DNA of 41,381 nt from NCBI RefSeq assembly GCF_001613325.1, contig NZ_BDCD01000053.1, forward strand, positions 1-41,381. Direction: 5' to 3'. The translations under genes and the position numbers were made by a program. The stretch is from Nocardia yamanashiensis NBRC 100130 (lineage in GTDB: Bacteria; Actinomycetota; Actinomycetes; Mycobacteriales; Mycobacteriaceae). Position 1 is the first letter of the stretch. The number at the start of each line of letters is the position of its first letter. Shown piece by piece: positions 23,439-30,848 of the stretch. The notes below the pieces were generated by a model. It made no database searches. It was given only the letters and a program-made list of their open reading frames with translations, and was not told the origin of the DNA.

Positions 23439-23981
23439 TCAGTCGCCGCGGGGTGCGGCGATGGCGCAGAGCAGATCGCCGGAGGTGATCACGTGCACCC
23501 GGAAACCGGCGGCGGAGAGCGAATCGGAGAGGCGGGCCGAGGTGGGGCGCGGCGACGGATGATCGCTCGATTCCGGTGTGCCGTAGCCGTATACGAGATA
23601 CAGGGTGCCGTCGGCGGCGAGCAGGTCGCGGATCAGGGCCAGTTCGGTGGTGGCGGGGCCGGTCCAGAAGAGGTTCACATTGACGGCCAGGATCTTGTCG
23701 AAACGATCGCCGGGGCGGTCGAGCAGGGTCTCGGGGCGCAGTTGCCCGAATTCGGCTTCCAGCACCCGTAGCATCCCGGAATCCAGCAGCGCGGCATGCT
23801 TTTTCGCCGATCTGGCGATGGCGGTGGGCGAGCGGTCCACCACCGTGATGCGGCCCCGGGGCAGCCGCGCCGACAGATAGGTGACCGAGGGGCTGGAGCC
23901 CGCGCCGATCTCCAGCACGTGATCGCCGGGGCGCAGATCCATGGTGTCGGCGATCCACTCGAACCTGGACTCTCTGGCCAC
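23439..23981 (-). CDS. SAM-dependent class I methyltransferase (small)
   Basis: 180-aa Rossmann-type methyltransferase. Motif I VLEIGAGSSPSVTYL (about residues 23-37), acidic end of strand 2 in ITVVDRSP, motif post-I near DKILAVNVNLFW, then LAADGTLYLVYGYG. Short for the family: it begins almost at motif I with one preceding helix and has no substrate-recognition extension. GTG 23981 lies three bases past the stop of the GNAT gene, so the two are an operon and probably coupled. A role in modifying the same substrate as the acetyltransferase is possible but not shown. Substrate unknown. Confidence 0.8.
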   Translation of the reverse strand: MARESRFEWIADTMDLRPGDHVLEIGAGSSPSVTYLSARLPRGRITVVDRSPTAIARSAKKHAALLDSGMLRVLEAEFGQLRPETLLDRPGDRFDKILAVNVNLFWTGPATTELALIRDLLAADGTLYLVYGYGTPESSDHPSPRPTSARLSDSLSAAGFRVHVITSGDLLCAIAAPRGD

Positions 23982-23984
23982 CGC

Positions 23985-24566
23985 TCACACCCCCGCGGGC
24001 CAGTCCGGCGCGGGACCGGGCGGATCGGTGTGCAGACGGCCGGCGATCCAGCTGTCCCGGCGCACGCCGCGCTGCACGCAGCCGCCGCGCAGCAGGCCCT
24101 CGTAGGTGAAACCGCACCGGCGGGCCACCGCGGCCGAGGCGTGATTGCCGACGATGGCCCGCCATTCGATGCGCTCCAGACCCAGGAACGACCGATCGAA
24201 CGCGGCCGCGCAGACCAGGTTCAGGGCGCGGGTCATCAAGCCCGCCCCGCGCGCCTGCCCCGACATCCAGAACCCCACCTCGGCGGCGCCGGACTCGCGC
24301 CGCGAATCGATCTGGTTCAGCCCGATCATGCCCACCACCGGCTGACCTTCGCCGCGGCGCAGCGCCCAGGTGGGGGAGCCGCCCGCCCAGCCGGGCAGTA
24401 CGAAGTCGTAGACGAATTTTTCCGCATCGGCGCGATGGTAGGGGGACGGCATGGTCGTCCACTCCGGAATGGACGGCTCCTGACAGCAGGCGGTGATGGC
24501 GTCGATATCGGGCACGGCCGGCGGCGAAAGCCATACCGAACCGTCGGTCAGGGCATGCGGGTCCAC
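23985..24566 (-). CDS. GNAT-family N-acetyltransferase (RimJ/RimL-like)
   Basis: 193-aa acetyltransferase. Conserved elements: VWLSPPAVPDIDAITACCQE at the N-terminus, VVGMIGLNQID, EVGFWMSGQARGAGLMTRAL (motif A, acetyl-CoA pyrophosphate loop Q-x-x-G-x-G), IEWRAIVGNHASAAVARRCG (motif B) and FTYEGLLRGG, typical of RimJ/L-type enzymes that act on ribosomal protein N-termini or small molecules. GTG 24566 is chosen at the domain start; the frame is open to 24650, but that extension is Arg/Pro-rich and would reach almost to the divergent sigJ start. It is first gene of a pair with the methyltransferase. Substrate unknown. Confidence 0.82.
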   Translation of the reverse strand: MDPHALTDGSVWLSPPAVPDIDAITACCQEPSIPEWTTMPSPYHRADAEKFVYDFVLPGWAGGSPTWALRRGEGQPVVGMIGLNQIDSRRESGAAEVGFWMSGQARGAGLMTRALNLVCAAAFDRSFLGLERIEWRAIVGNHASAAVARRCGFTYEGLLRGGCVQRGVRRDSWIAGRLHTDPPGPAPDWPAGV

Positions 24567-24644
24567 CGGGTCATGCTGGCACGGAAGGCGGGGGCGAGGT
24601 GGAAGGTTTCCGAGACCGGTGGCGGTCGTGTCGGTTCGGGTCCG

Positions 24645-24650
24645 TAGCAT
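24645..24650 (+). promoter_or_regulatory. -10 hexamer TAGCAT of sigJ (leaderless)
   Basis: TAGCAT, 7-nt gap, GTG at 24658. Confidence 0.5.
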
Positions 24651-24657
24651 TTGGCCG

Positions 24658-25578
24658 GTGGTAGCCGCTCTTCTCGCCGATCTGTTCGAAACCCATCGGC
24701 CGCATCTGCTCTCGGTGGCCTACCGGTTGACCGGCAGTGTCGCCGATGCCGAGGACGCGGTGCAGGAGAGCTGGTTACGGCTCGCGGTGGCCCGGCAGCA
24801 CGAGATCGAGGATCTGCGGGCCTGGCTCACCACCGTGGTCAGCCGCATCTGCCTGGACCGGCTGCGCAGTGCCGCGGCGCGGCGGGAACAGTATGTGGGG
24901 CAATGGCTCCCGGAACCCATCGTGACCGCGTGGCAACCCTCCAGCACACCCGATCCGCTGGCCGCGCTGGTGCGCAAACAGGACTACCGATTCGCCGCGC
25001 TGGTGGTGCTGGACGGGCTCACGCCGCCGCAGCGGGTGGCCTTCGTGCTGCACGAAGGCTTCGCGGTGCCGTTCGACGAGATCGGCGAGATCCTCGGGAT
25101 CACCGCCGATGCCGCGCGGCAGCTGGCGGCGCGGGCGCGCAAGGCGGCGGCGCGGACGCCGGAACCGGCTCCGGACGCGGAACACGAGGCGCTGGTGCGG
25201 CAATTGCTGGCGGCGCTGGCGCGGGCGGATATGGATGCCGTTGTGGCGCTGCTGCATCCGGACGTGCACACCATCGGCGATGCCGGCGGCACCACCTCCA
25301 CCACCATCAATGTGGTGTCCGGGCCGGAGAAGGTGGCGCGGCTGTGGCTGGGCATCCAGCGCCTGCACGGCGTCGGCGACCCGGAGCGGGTGGCCGCGAA
25401 CGAATTGGTGCTGGTGAACGGGCAATTGGGGCTGCTGGTGCACGAGCGCGCATCGGGCGACGGGTACCACGGCACGCCGACCAGAGTTTTCGGTTTCACC
25501 GTGAAAGACGGAAAAATTTGGGGCGCTTACGATCTGGCCAATCCGGCTAAGCTGACAGGTATTCGGGTGCCGCACTGA
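24658..25578 (+). CDS. sigJ: ECF sigma factor of the SigJ/ECF41 group with C-terminal SnoaL-like domain
   Basis: 306-aa sigma factor. Region sigma-2 (residues about 8-75) includes LTGSVADAEDAVQESWLRL; sigma-4 (about 110-170) includes LDGLTPPQRVAFVLHEGFAVPF and GITADAARQLAARARKA; residues 180-306 form a SnoaL/NTF2-like domain. The linker contains WLPEP and the C-terminus LANPAKLTG, the two signature motifs by which ECF41 factors control themselves in place of a separate anti-sigma factor. ECF41 genes usually neighbour an SDR, carboxymuconolactone decarboxylase or similar oxidoreductase; here none is directly adjacent, the divergent neighbour being a GNAT gene. GTG 24658 is supported by TAGCAT 7 nt upstream, which resembles a housekeeping -10. 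Confidence 0.92.
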   Translation: MVAALLADLFETHRPHLLSVAYRLTGSVADAEDAVQESWLRLAVARQHEIEDLRAWLTTVVSRICLDRLRSAAARREQYVGQWLPEPIVTAWQPSSTPDPLAALVRKQDYRFAALVVLDGLTPPQRVAFVLHEGFAVPFDEIGEILGITADAARQLAARARKAAARTPEPAPDAEHEALVRQLLAALARADMDAVVALLHPDVHTIGDAGGTTSTTINVVSGPEKVARLWLGIQRLHGVGDPERVAANELVLVNGQLGLLVHERASGDGYHGTPTRVFGFTVKDGKIWGAYDLANPAKLTGIRVPH

Positions 25579-25622
25579 CTTGGCGGGGTGGCCACTGGCG
25601 TGGGGGCGGCATCCGGACTGAA

Positions 25623-25652
25623 CGGCGCGGCCGCGATTTCGCGACCGCGCCG
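25623..25652 (+). terminator. Terminator hairpin of sigJ
   Basis: CGGCGCGG and CCGCGCCG (8 bp) enclose an inner CGCG/CGCG stem with loop ATTT; 44 bp past the sigJ stop. No T tract. Confidence 0.65.
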
Positions 25653-25779
25653 CATCAATGTGCGGACCCGAGCACCGGCCCTGCGATCAGCCCGAGCCGA
25701 AATCCCGATCGGGCGGCGGACCAGCCCCGGCCACCGGTTTCCGGGTCGCGCGCCGTCCGGGGGACCGCACCGCGTCGAC

Positions 25780-25785
25780 TATTCT
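25780..25785 (+). promoter_or_regulatory. -10 hexamer TATTCT of dapC (leaderless)
   Basis: TATTCT, 6-nt gap, ATG at 25792. Confidence 0.5.
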
Positions 25786-25791
25786 CCGGTC

Positions 25792-26967
25792 ATGCCGCAG
25801 ATTCCCACCGTCGCCCGCCTGCGCCCCTTCGCGTCCACCATCTTCGCCGAGATGACCGAGCTCGCCGTCCGGCACGGCGCGGTCAATCTGGGGCAGGGGT
25901 TCCCGGATTCCGACGGTCCGGCCGGCATGCTCGAGGTGGCGCGGCAGGCCATCGCGGACGGGTTCAATCAGTACCCGCCCGGGCGTGGGGTGCCGGCGCT
26001 GCGCCAGGCCATCGCCGCGGATCGGGCCCGGCGCTACGGCACGCATTACGACCCGGACAGCCAAGTGCTGGTTACCGTGGGCGCCACCGAGGCCATTGCC
26101 GCGACCGTGCTCGGCCTGGTCGAACCGGGGCAGGAAGTGGTGCTGATCGAGCCGTACTACGACTCCTACGCGGCCGCCATCGCCATGGCCGGAGCGCAGC
26201 GCCGCACCGCCCGCCTGGTGCCGGACGGCGACGGGTTCGCCCTCGATCTGGACAGCCTGCGCGCCGCCATCACCCCGAATACCCGCCTGCTGATGGTGAA
26301 TTCGCCGCACAATCCGACCGGCGCGGTGCTCTCCCGCGCCGATCTGACGGCCATCGCGCAGCTCGCCATCGAACACGACCTCATCGTCATGTCCGACGAG
26401 GCGTACGAGCATCTCTACTTCGACGGCCACCAGCACATCAGCATCTCCACCCTGCCCGGTATGGCCGAGCGCACCGTCGTCATCTCCAGCGCCGCCAAGA
26501 CCTTCAGCGTCACCGGCTGGAAGATCGGCTGGGCCTGTGCGCCCGCCCCGCTGCTGGACGCCGTTCTGGCCGCCAAGCAATTCCTCACCTTCGTCGGCGG
26601 CGGTCCGTTCCAGCCCGCCGTGGCGCATGCGCTGCAGAACGAACAGCAGTGGGTCGCCGCGCTGCGGGACACCATCTCCGAGAAGCGCCTCCGCCTCTCC
26701 GCCGCCCTGCGCGAAGCGGGCTTCGGTGTAAAACGCAGCGACGGCACCTATTTCGTCTGCGCCGACATCACCCCGCTCGGCGCCACCGACGCCTACGCCT
26801 TCTGCCGCGAACTCCCCGCCCGCCTCGGCGTGGCCGCGGTCCCGGTCAGCGTCTTCGCCGACGACAAAGCGTCCTGGAACCACCTCATCCGCTTCACCTT
26901 CTGCAAGAAGGAGGAAACCCTCGCGGAGGGCGTCCGCCGCCTCCGTGCCGCTCACGCGCCGGCCTGA
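25792..26967 (+). CDS. dapC: PLP-dependent aminotransferase, DapC type (N-succinyldiaminopimelate aminotransferase)
   Basis: 391-aa fold-type I class I/II aminotransferase. Motifs: VNLGQGFPDSDGP near residue 30, VTVGATEAIAAT, IEPYYDSYAAA, VNSPHNPTGAVLS (Asn contacting PLP), MSDEAYEHL, SSAAKTFSVTGWKIGWA with the PLP-binding Lys, and a C-terminal Arg in HLIRFTF for the substrate carboxylate. It is close, as I recall it, to M. tuberculosis Rv0858c, assigned to lysine/diaminopimelate synthesis; kynurenine aminotransferase-like members have the same motifs, so the substrate is not certain. ATG 25792 follows TATTCT by 6 nt; the upstream extension from 25588 contains the sigJ hairpin and is rejected. 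With XPB and rpfA downstream it marks the start of the Rv0858c-Rv0876c syntenic block. Confidence 0.88.
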   Translation: MPQIPTVARLRPFASTIFAEMTELAVRHGAVNLGQGFPDSDGPAGMLEVARQAIADGFNQYPPGRGVPALRQAIAADRARRYGTHYDPDSQVLVTVGATEAIAATVLGLVEPGQEVVLIEPYYDSYAAAIAMAGAQRRTARLVPDGDGFALDLDSLRAAITPNTRLLMVNSPHNPTGAVLSRADLTAIAQLAIEHDLIVMSDEAYEHLYFDGHQHISISTLPGMAERTVVISSAAKTFSVTGWKIGWACAPAPLLDAVLAAKQFLTFVGGGPFQPAVAHALQNEQQWVAALRDTISEKRLRLSAALREAGFGVKRSDGTYFVCADITPLGATDAYAFCRELPARLGVAAVPVSVFADDKASWNHLIRFTFCKKEETLAEGVRRLRAAHAPA

Positions 26968-26980
26968 GCCCGGACCTCTC

Positions 26981-27067
26981 CTCCGTCATCCCGGCATGCT
27001 CTTAGCCGGGATCCATGCCTCAGCGAACCGGGTGGATTCCGGCTAAAAGCACGCCGGAATGACGGAG
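26981..27067. repeat. REP/BIME-like element, two 35-nt arms in inverted orientation
   Basis: Left arm 26981-27015 and right arm 27033-27067 are inverted copies agreeing at 31 of 35 positions, separated by 17 nt. Each arm has its own small hairpin (CCGGC..GCCGG). All four differences are transitions that become G-U pairs in RNA read from the minus strand and C-A mismatches on the plus strand. It lies between dapC and a lysE-like gene. No transposase; probably a non-autonomous repetitive extragenic element. Confidence 0.75.
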
Positions 27068-27162
27068 GGGACACGTGGCTTCGTGAACTGGCAGTTGGAT
27101 AGCGGTCCACGGCTTGTGAACTGGACCGCGACAAGTGCGGCCAGTTTTCGGATGATCGAGCA

Positions 27163-27807
27163 ATGATCGGGACGACGGCGGTGCTCGGGGTTTCGGCGGC
27201 GGCGCTGGGGATGGTGCTCACGCCGGGGCCGAACATGATGTATCTGGTGTCGCGGACCGTGTCCCAGGGGCGGCGGGCGGGGCTGGTGTCGCTGGGCGGG
27301 GTCGCGGTCGGGTTCGGGGTCTATCTGGCGGCTGCGACCGCCGGAATCACGGCCGTGTTCTCGGTGGTGCCCGGGTTGTACATGGCGTTGAAGCTGGCCG
27401 GGGCGGGATATCTGGCCTGGCTGGCGTGGAAAGCGATTCGGCCGGGCGGGGTTTCGGTGTTCACGCCGGATACGCTGCCCGCGGATCCGGTGCGGCGCCT
27501 GTTCACCATGGGGCTGGTGACGAACCTGCTGAATCCGAAGATCGCCATCATGTACATGGCGTTGATTCCGCAGTTCGTCGCGCCTGAACAGGGGCGGGTG
27601 TGGTTGCAGAGCCTGTGCCTGGGGTCGGTGCAGATCGTTATCGCGTTGTGCGTCAACGGATTGATCGTGGTCGGGGCGGGCGGGATCGCGAGTTTCCTTG
27701 CGGGGCGGCCGTTGTGGCTGCGGGCGCAGCGGTACGTGACCGGGTCGGTGCTGGGGGCCATGGCGGCGCTGATGGCCACCGATCGGGCGCGGCCGTTGCC
27801 CGCGTAG
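27163..27807 (+). CDS. LysE/RhtB-family amino acid exporter 1
   Basis: 214-aa membrane protein with about six helices. The N-terminus carries the family motif LTPGPNMMYLVSRTVSQGRRAG; LAGAGYLAWLAWKAIR and GLVTNLLNPKIAIMYMALIPQFV are the other conserved blocks. These proteins export amino acids or related metabolites. It converges with the M1 peptidase gene after an 18-bp gap. A second family member lies at 29294-29932, on the other side of the peptidase; the two differ clearly and are not a recent duplication. No LysG-type regulator is adjacent. Substrate unknown. Confidence 0.88.
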   Translation: MIGTTAVLGVSAAALGMVLTPGPNMMYLVSRTVSQGRRAGLVSLGGVAVGFGVYLAAATAGITAVFSVVPGLYMALKLAGAGYLAWLAWKAIRPGGVSVFTPDTLPADPVRRLFTMGLVTNLLNPKIAIMYMALIPQFVAPEQGRVWLQSLCLGSVQIVIALCVNGLIVVGAGGIASFLAGRPLWLRAQRYVTGSVLGAMAALMATDRARPLPA

Positions 27808-27825
27808 CGGTTCCGGCGGCCCGGG

Positions 27826-29232
27826 TCAGACGTGCAGGCTGCCGGGGTAGAGGTATTCGGCCGCCGGCGGTTCGGTGCGATCCAGCCAGGCGGCGAGGAA
27901 ACCGGTCAGGTCGTGCGGGGTCCGCGATTGCAGGAACTGGCGGAACTCGGGCATCGAGGCATTGCCGTACTTGTGCGCGGTCACGAAATCCCGGACCGCG
28001 GTGAAGAACACCTCGTCGCCCAGGGTGCGGCGCAGGGCGTGCAGGAACAGCGGGCCGCGGTAGTAGACCGAGGTGAACTCGTCGCCCACACCGGGATTCG
28101 CCAGGGCGTACTGCCAGAACTTGGGGTCGTCGTGGTACTTGGCGACGGTGTCGCGATACTCCTGATCGACGTCCTTGCCCTCTTTGCGTTCCGCCCACAG
28201 GTAGTCGGCGGTGTAGCTGGCGAAGCATTCGTTCAGGCAGATGTCGGACCACTGCTTGACCGACATGGAATCGCCCCACCACTGGTGCGCGATCTCGTGC
28301 ACGACCGTGTTCAGATCGGTCCACGGCGCGTAGATGGGGCGGGACTGGGTCTCCAGGGAGAACGGCAGTTCGGAATCGACGTAGATGCCGCCCCCGGACT
28401 CGAAGGGGTACGGGCCGTAGAGCTCGGTCTCGAAAGCCAGGATCTCGGGCAGCCGCGATTCGACCTCGCGCGCCTTGGTGGCGTCGGGCGCGAAGGCGCT
28501 CAGCAGCGGGGTGCCGTCGGCGGCGCGCTGCTCCAGGAACTCGAAGCGGTCGATGGCGATGGTGGTCAGATAGCCGATGACCGGCGAACGCATCTCCCAG
28601 CCCACCGTGCGCATGCCGTCCCGCACCGCGTCATCGGTGCGCACCCCGATCGACACCACCTCCCACTCCTGCGGCACCGTGGCGTGCAGGCTGAAAGTGG
28701 CCTTGTCCATGGGGGTGTCGTTGAGCGGATACCAGCTGGTCGCCGAATGCGGTTCGCCCGCAACGAAAGCGCTGCCGCTGGGGGAGAGCACCCAGCCCTC
28801 GCCCTCGGTCGAGGTCACCTCGCCCGCGTACTCCACCTGCACGGTGAACGGCAGGCCCGGGAGCAGCGGCAGCAGCGGGGTGACCACCAGTTCGTGTTCG
28901 TCGGCGCGGTCGAACCAGGCGGGGAGATTGTTCACCGACACCTTGGTGACCGCGGGGCCGCTGTAATCCAGGTTCAGGGTGCGCAGCGCCTGGGTGGCGA
29001 CCGCGTCCACCCGGGTGGATCCGGTCAGCCGATGGGTGTCGGGCGCGTAGCCGATGGTGACGTCGTAGTGCTTGGCGTCGTAGCCGCCATTGCCGTCCAT
29101 CGGATAGTAGGGGTCGTTCAGGCCGGGCGCGCCGGTGAACGGGTCGGCCGTATCCGCTTGCGCGGGAACCGCACTCGCCATGGTCAGCAATGCCGCGCCC
29201 AGCATCGTGTACCGCCGCCACCCGTGCGCCAT
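27826..29232 (-). CDS. Secreted M1-family zinc metallopeptidase
   Basis: 468-aa exported peptidase. Signal peptide: MAHGWRRYTMLGAALLTMASAVPAQA, cleavage probably after AQA. A beta-sandwich N-terminal domain (residues about 35-215) precedes the thermolysin-like domain with HEIAHQWWGD, then NECFASYTADYLW 18 residues later: the HExxH-x18-E zinc site. The exopeptidase GxMEN motif appears as FSLETQ in SELPFSLETQSR, keeping the Glu. A Tyr (SVYYRGPLFLHAL) fits the transition-state tyrosine. The C-terminal helical domain of large M1 enzymes is missing, as in other short actinobacterial members. ATG 29232 is preferred, with AAGGGG upstream; GTG 29244 is an alternative. It probably trims peptides outside the membrane; the substrate is unknown. 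Confidence 0.88.
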   Translation of the reverse strand: MAHGWRRYTMLGAALLTMASAVPAQADTADPFTGAPGLNDPYYPMDGNGGYDAKHYDVTIGYAPDTHRLTGSTRVDAVATQALRTLNLDYSGPAVTKVSVNNLPAWFDRADEHELVVTPLLPLLPGLPFTVQVEYAGEVTSTEGEGWVLSPSGSAFVAGEPHSATSWYPLNDTPMDKATFSLHATVPQEWEVVSIGVRTDDAVRDGMRTVGWEMRSPVIGYLTTIAIDRFEFLEQRAADGTPLLSAFAPDATKAREVESRLPEILAFETELYGPYPFESGGGIYVDSELPFSLETQSRPIYAPWTDLNTVVHEIAHQWWGDSMSVKQWSDICLNECFASYTADYLWAERKEGKDVDQEYRDTVAKYHDDPKFWQYALANPGVGDEFTSVYYRGPLFLHALRRTLGDEVFFTAVRDFVTAHKYGNASMPEFRQFLQSRTPHDLTGFLAAWLDRTEPPAAEYLYPGSLHV

Positions 29233-29293
29233 GTGCTGGGCCACCCCTTCTCGCCTGCTGGTTCGACCCCCGCGAGCCTAGTCGCCCGATTTG

Positions 29294-29932
29294 TCAGTTA
29301 CTCGTACCCGACACGGCCACGCTGGCGCCCAGCCCGATGATCATGACGCCGCCCGCGCCGCCGACCGCCTCCAGGCGTTTGGGGGAGCGCGCGAACCAGG
29401 CGCGCGCGGTGCCGGCGGCCAGGCCCCAGGCGCTGTCGGACACCATGGCGATCAGCAGGAAGATGACGCCGAGAATGAGGAGCTGCAAGGGCAGCGGGCC
29501 GGACTCGGGGTCCACGAACTGCGGCAGCACCGCCGAGAAGAAGATGATCGCCTTGGGGTTCGACAGCCCGACCAGGATGGCTTGGCGGAACAGGCGTTTG
29601 CCGCGCACCGGTTCGGTCTTGGTCAGCAGGGCGTCGCGCAGGGACCGGCGCTCGCGAATGGCTTGTATACCCAGGTGAATCAGATAGAGCGCGCCGGCGA
29701 GCTTCACCACCGTGAGCGCGACGGCCGAGGCGGCCAGCACGGTGCCCAGACCGGCCGCGACCAGGCACAATACGACCAGCACACCGATGGCGTGCCCGGC
29801 CACCGAGAGCAGGGCGGCCTTGCGGCCGTCGGTGAGGGCCCGCCCGATGACGAAAAGCACGCCGGGTCCGGGAATCACGATGATGACGGTGGCTGCGACG
29901 ACGAACGCCAGCAGGTGCGAAGCTGGGATCAT
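29294..29932 (-). CDS. LysE/RhtB-family amino acid exporter 2
   Basis: 212-aa polytopic protein: MIPASHLLAFVVAATVIIVIPGPGVLFVIGRALTDGR at the N-terminus (IPGPG motif), LAGALYLIHLGIQAIRER, then LVGLSNPKAIIFFSAVLPQFVDPESG, and two C-terminal helices. It exports amino acids or homoserine-lactone-like compounds in related proteins; substrate unknown. TAGAAT ends 6 nt before the ATG, indicating a leaderless transcript. It precedes the M1 peptidase on the same strand after about 60 bp; co-transcription is possible, which would pair peptide hydrolysis with amino acid export, but that is inference. Confidence 0.88.
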   Translation of the reverse strand: MIPASHLLAFVVAATVIIVIPGPGVLFVIGRALTDGRKAALLSVAGHAIGVLVVLCLVAAGLGTVLAASAVALTVVKLAGALYLIHLGIQAIRERRSLRDALLTKTEPVRGKRLFRQAILVGLSNPKAIIFFSAVLPQFVDPESGPLPLQLLILGVIFLLIAMVSDSAWGLAAGTARAWFARSPKRLEAVGGAGGVMIIGLGASVAVSGTSN

Positions 29933-29938
29933 CGAATC

Positions 29939-29944
29939 ATTCTA
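29939..29944 (-). promoter_or_regulatory. -10 hexamer TAGAAT of lysE-like gene 2 (leaderless)
   Basis: TAGAAT on the minus strand, 6-nt gap, ATG at 29932. Confidence 0.5.
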
Positions 29945-29976
29945 CGAAGTGGTGCAAGTGAATTCGAGAGTATGAC

Positions 29977-30012
29977 AACTCTCGGACTCTCAGGGGTTCC
30001 CCCTGAAACCCC
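29977..30012. repeat. Dispersed extragenic repeat, copy 1
   Basis: AACTCTCGGACTCTCAGGGG then TTCCCCCTGAAACCCC. The first 20 bases match the copy at 35183 except for one inserted G; both continue into a mini-hairpin of G and C runs (CAGGGG-TTC-CCCCTG here). Confidence 0.6.
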
Positions 30013-30142
30013 AACCGTGGAGACTTTCAGGCTTGCCTCGGTGAACTGCGGGAGTGGTGAAGCCTCACTCACGGTCGAGCAGGCGCGATTCGCGTCCGGA
30101 CCGAGTGGGGGTGACGCGACCGTCGGGCGCGGCCCCGCGTGC

Positions 30143-30811
30143 TTACCCGCGCAGCTCCTCGGGGAGCTGGCGCGGGTCGAGCAGGAGGCGTTTGGCGTCG
30201 ACGCGGCGGACCTTGGCGGCCAGGTCCAGATTGTCGGTCAGCAGTTGCCATTCCACTTCGCGGATGGCGGTGCGGGCGCGGTCGATGATGTTCAGGTCGC
30301 GGGTGCCCCAGGCGATCGGCATGGCGCTCACCGACTGCCACAGGTCGCCGACCGAGCCGGGGGCGCGGTCGATGCGGACGGTGACGGCGGGGACGCGTTC
30401 GCCTTCGCGGGCGCGATGGCCGGGCAGGGAGCGCACGGTGCGGGTGACCAGGGCGTAGCGCGGGCCGTCGGTGCTCGGCTTGGCCACGTCGATGAGCGCC
30501 AGCAGGGTCGCGCCCTTGCCGTTGGTCTCCGACACCACGGCCGGCACCAGTTCCCCGGTCGCGTAGAGCCGTTCCACCCGCCCCCGGTACGGCGTCCACA
30601 GTCCGATGAACAGCGCCGTCCCCGCGCCCAGCAGGAACGCCACCGCCAGCAGATACGACCACGGGTGGTTCAGCCAGACCAGGAACGCCGTGCCGACGCC
30701 CAGCGCCACCGCCGCCCCGATCGCGAGCAACCGCAGCCGCCGCAGGTAGGCGACCACTTCGTTGACCGCCCTGGCATGCTCACGGTCAACCGCGAATTCG
30801 AAGCGTCGCAC
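30143..30811 (-). CDS. Membrane protein of unknown function (DUF3239-like), downstream of XPB
   Basis: 222-aa protein. An N-terminal segment starting MRRFEFAVDREHARAVNEVV leads to two adjacent membrane helices at about residues 31-75 (LLAIGAAVALGVGTAFLVWL and YLLAVAFLLGAGTALFIGLW), followed by a 140-residue soluble domain with a beta-rich start (LVPAVVSETNGKGATLLALI) and a helical end. The layout recalls the actinobacterial DUF3239 family. GTG 30811 has GAGGGG 7 bases upstream. It begins 37 bp after the XPB stop on the same strand, so the two may be co-transcribed. No function can be assigned. Confidence 0.7.
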   Translation of the reverse strand: MRRFEFAVDREHARAVNEVVAYLRRLRLLAIGAAVALGVGTAFLVWLNHPWSYLLAVAFLLGAGTALFIGLWTPYRGRVERLYATGELVPAVVSETNGKGATLLALIDVAKPSTDGPRYALVTRTVRSLPGHRAREGERVPAVTVRIDRAPGSVGDLWQSVSAMPIAWGTRDLNIIDRARTAIREVEWQLLTDNLDLAAKVRRVDAKRLLLDPRQLPEELRG

Positions 30812-30848
30812 GTGCGTTCCCCTCGCCTTCCGGAGGCTTATCCTCCAG

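Noticed and set aside
26981..27067. Inverted repeat as ends of an insertion sequence
   Set aside because: The arms are only 17 nt apart with no transposase between or nearby, so a REP-type element fits better.
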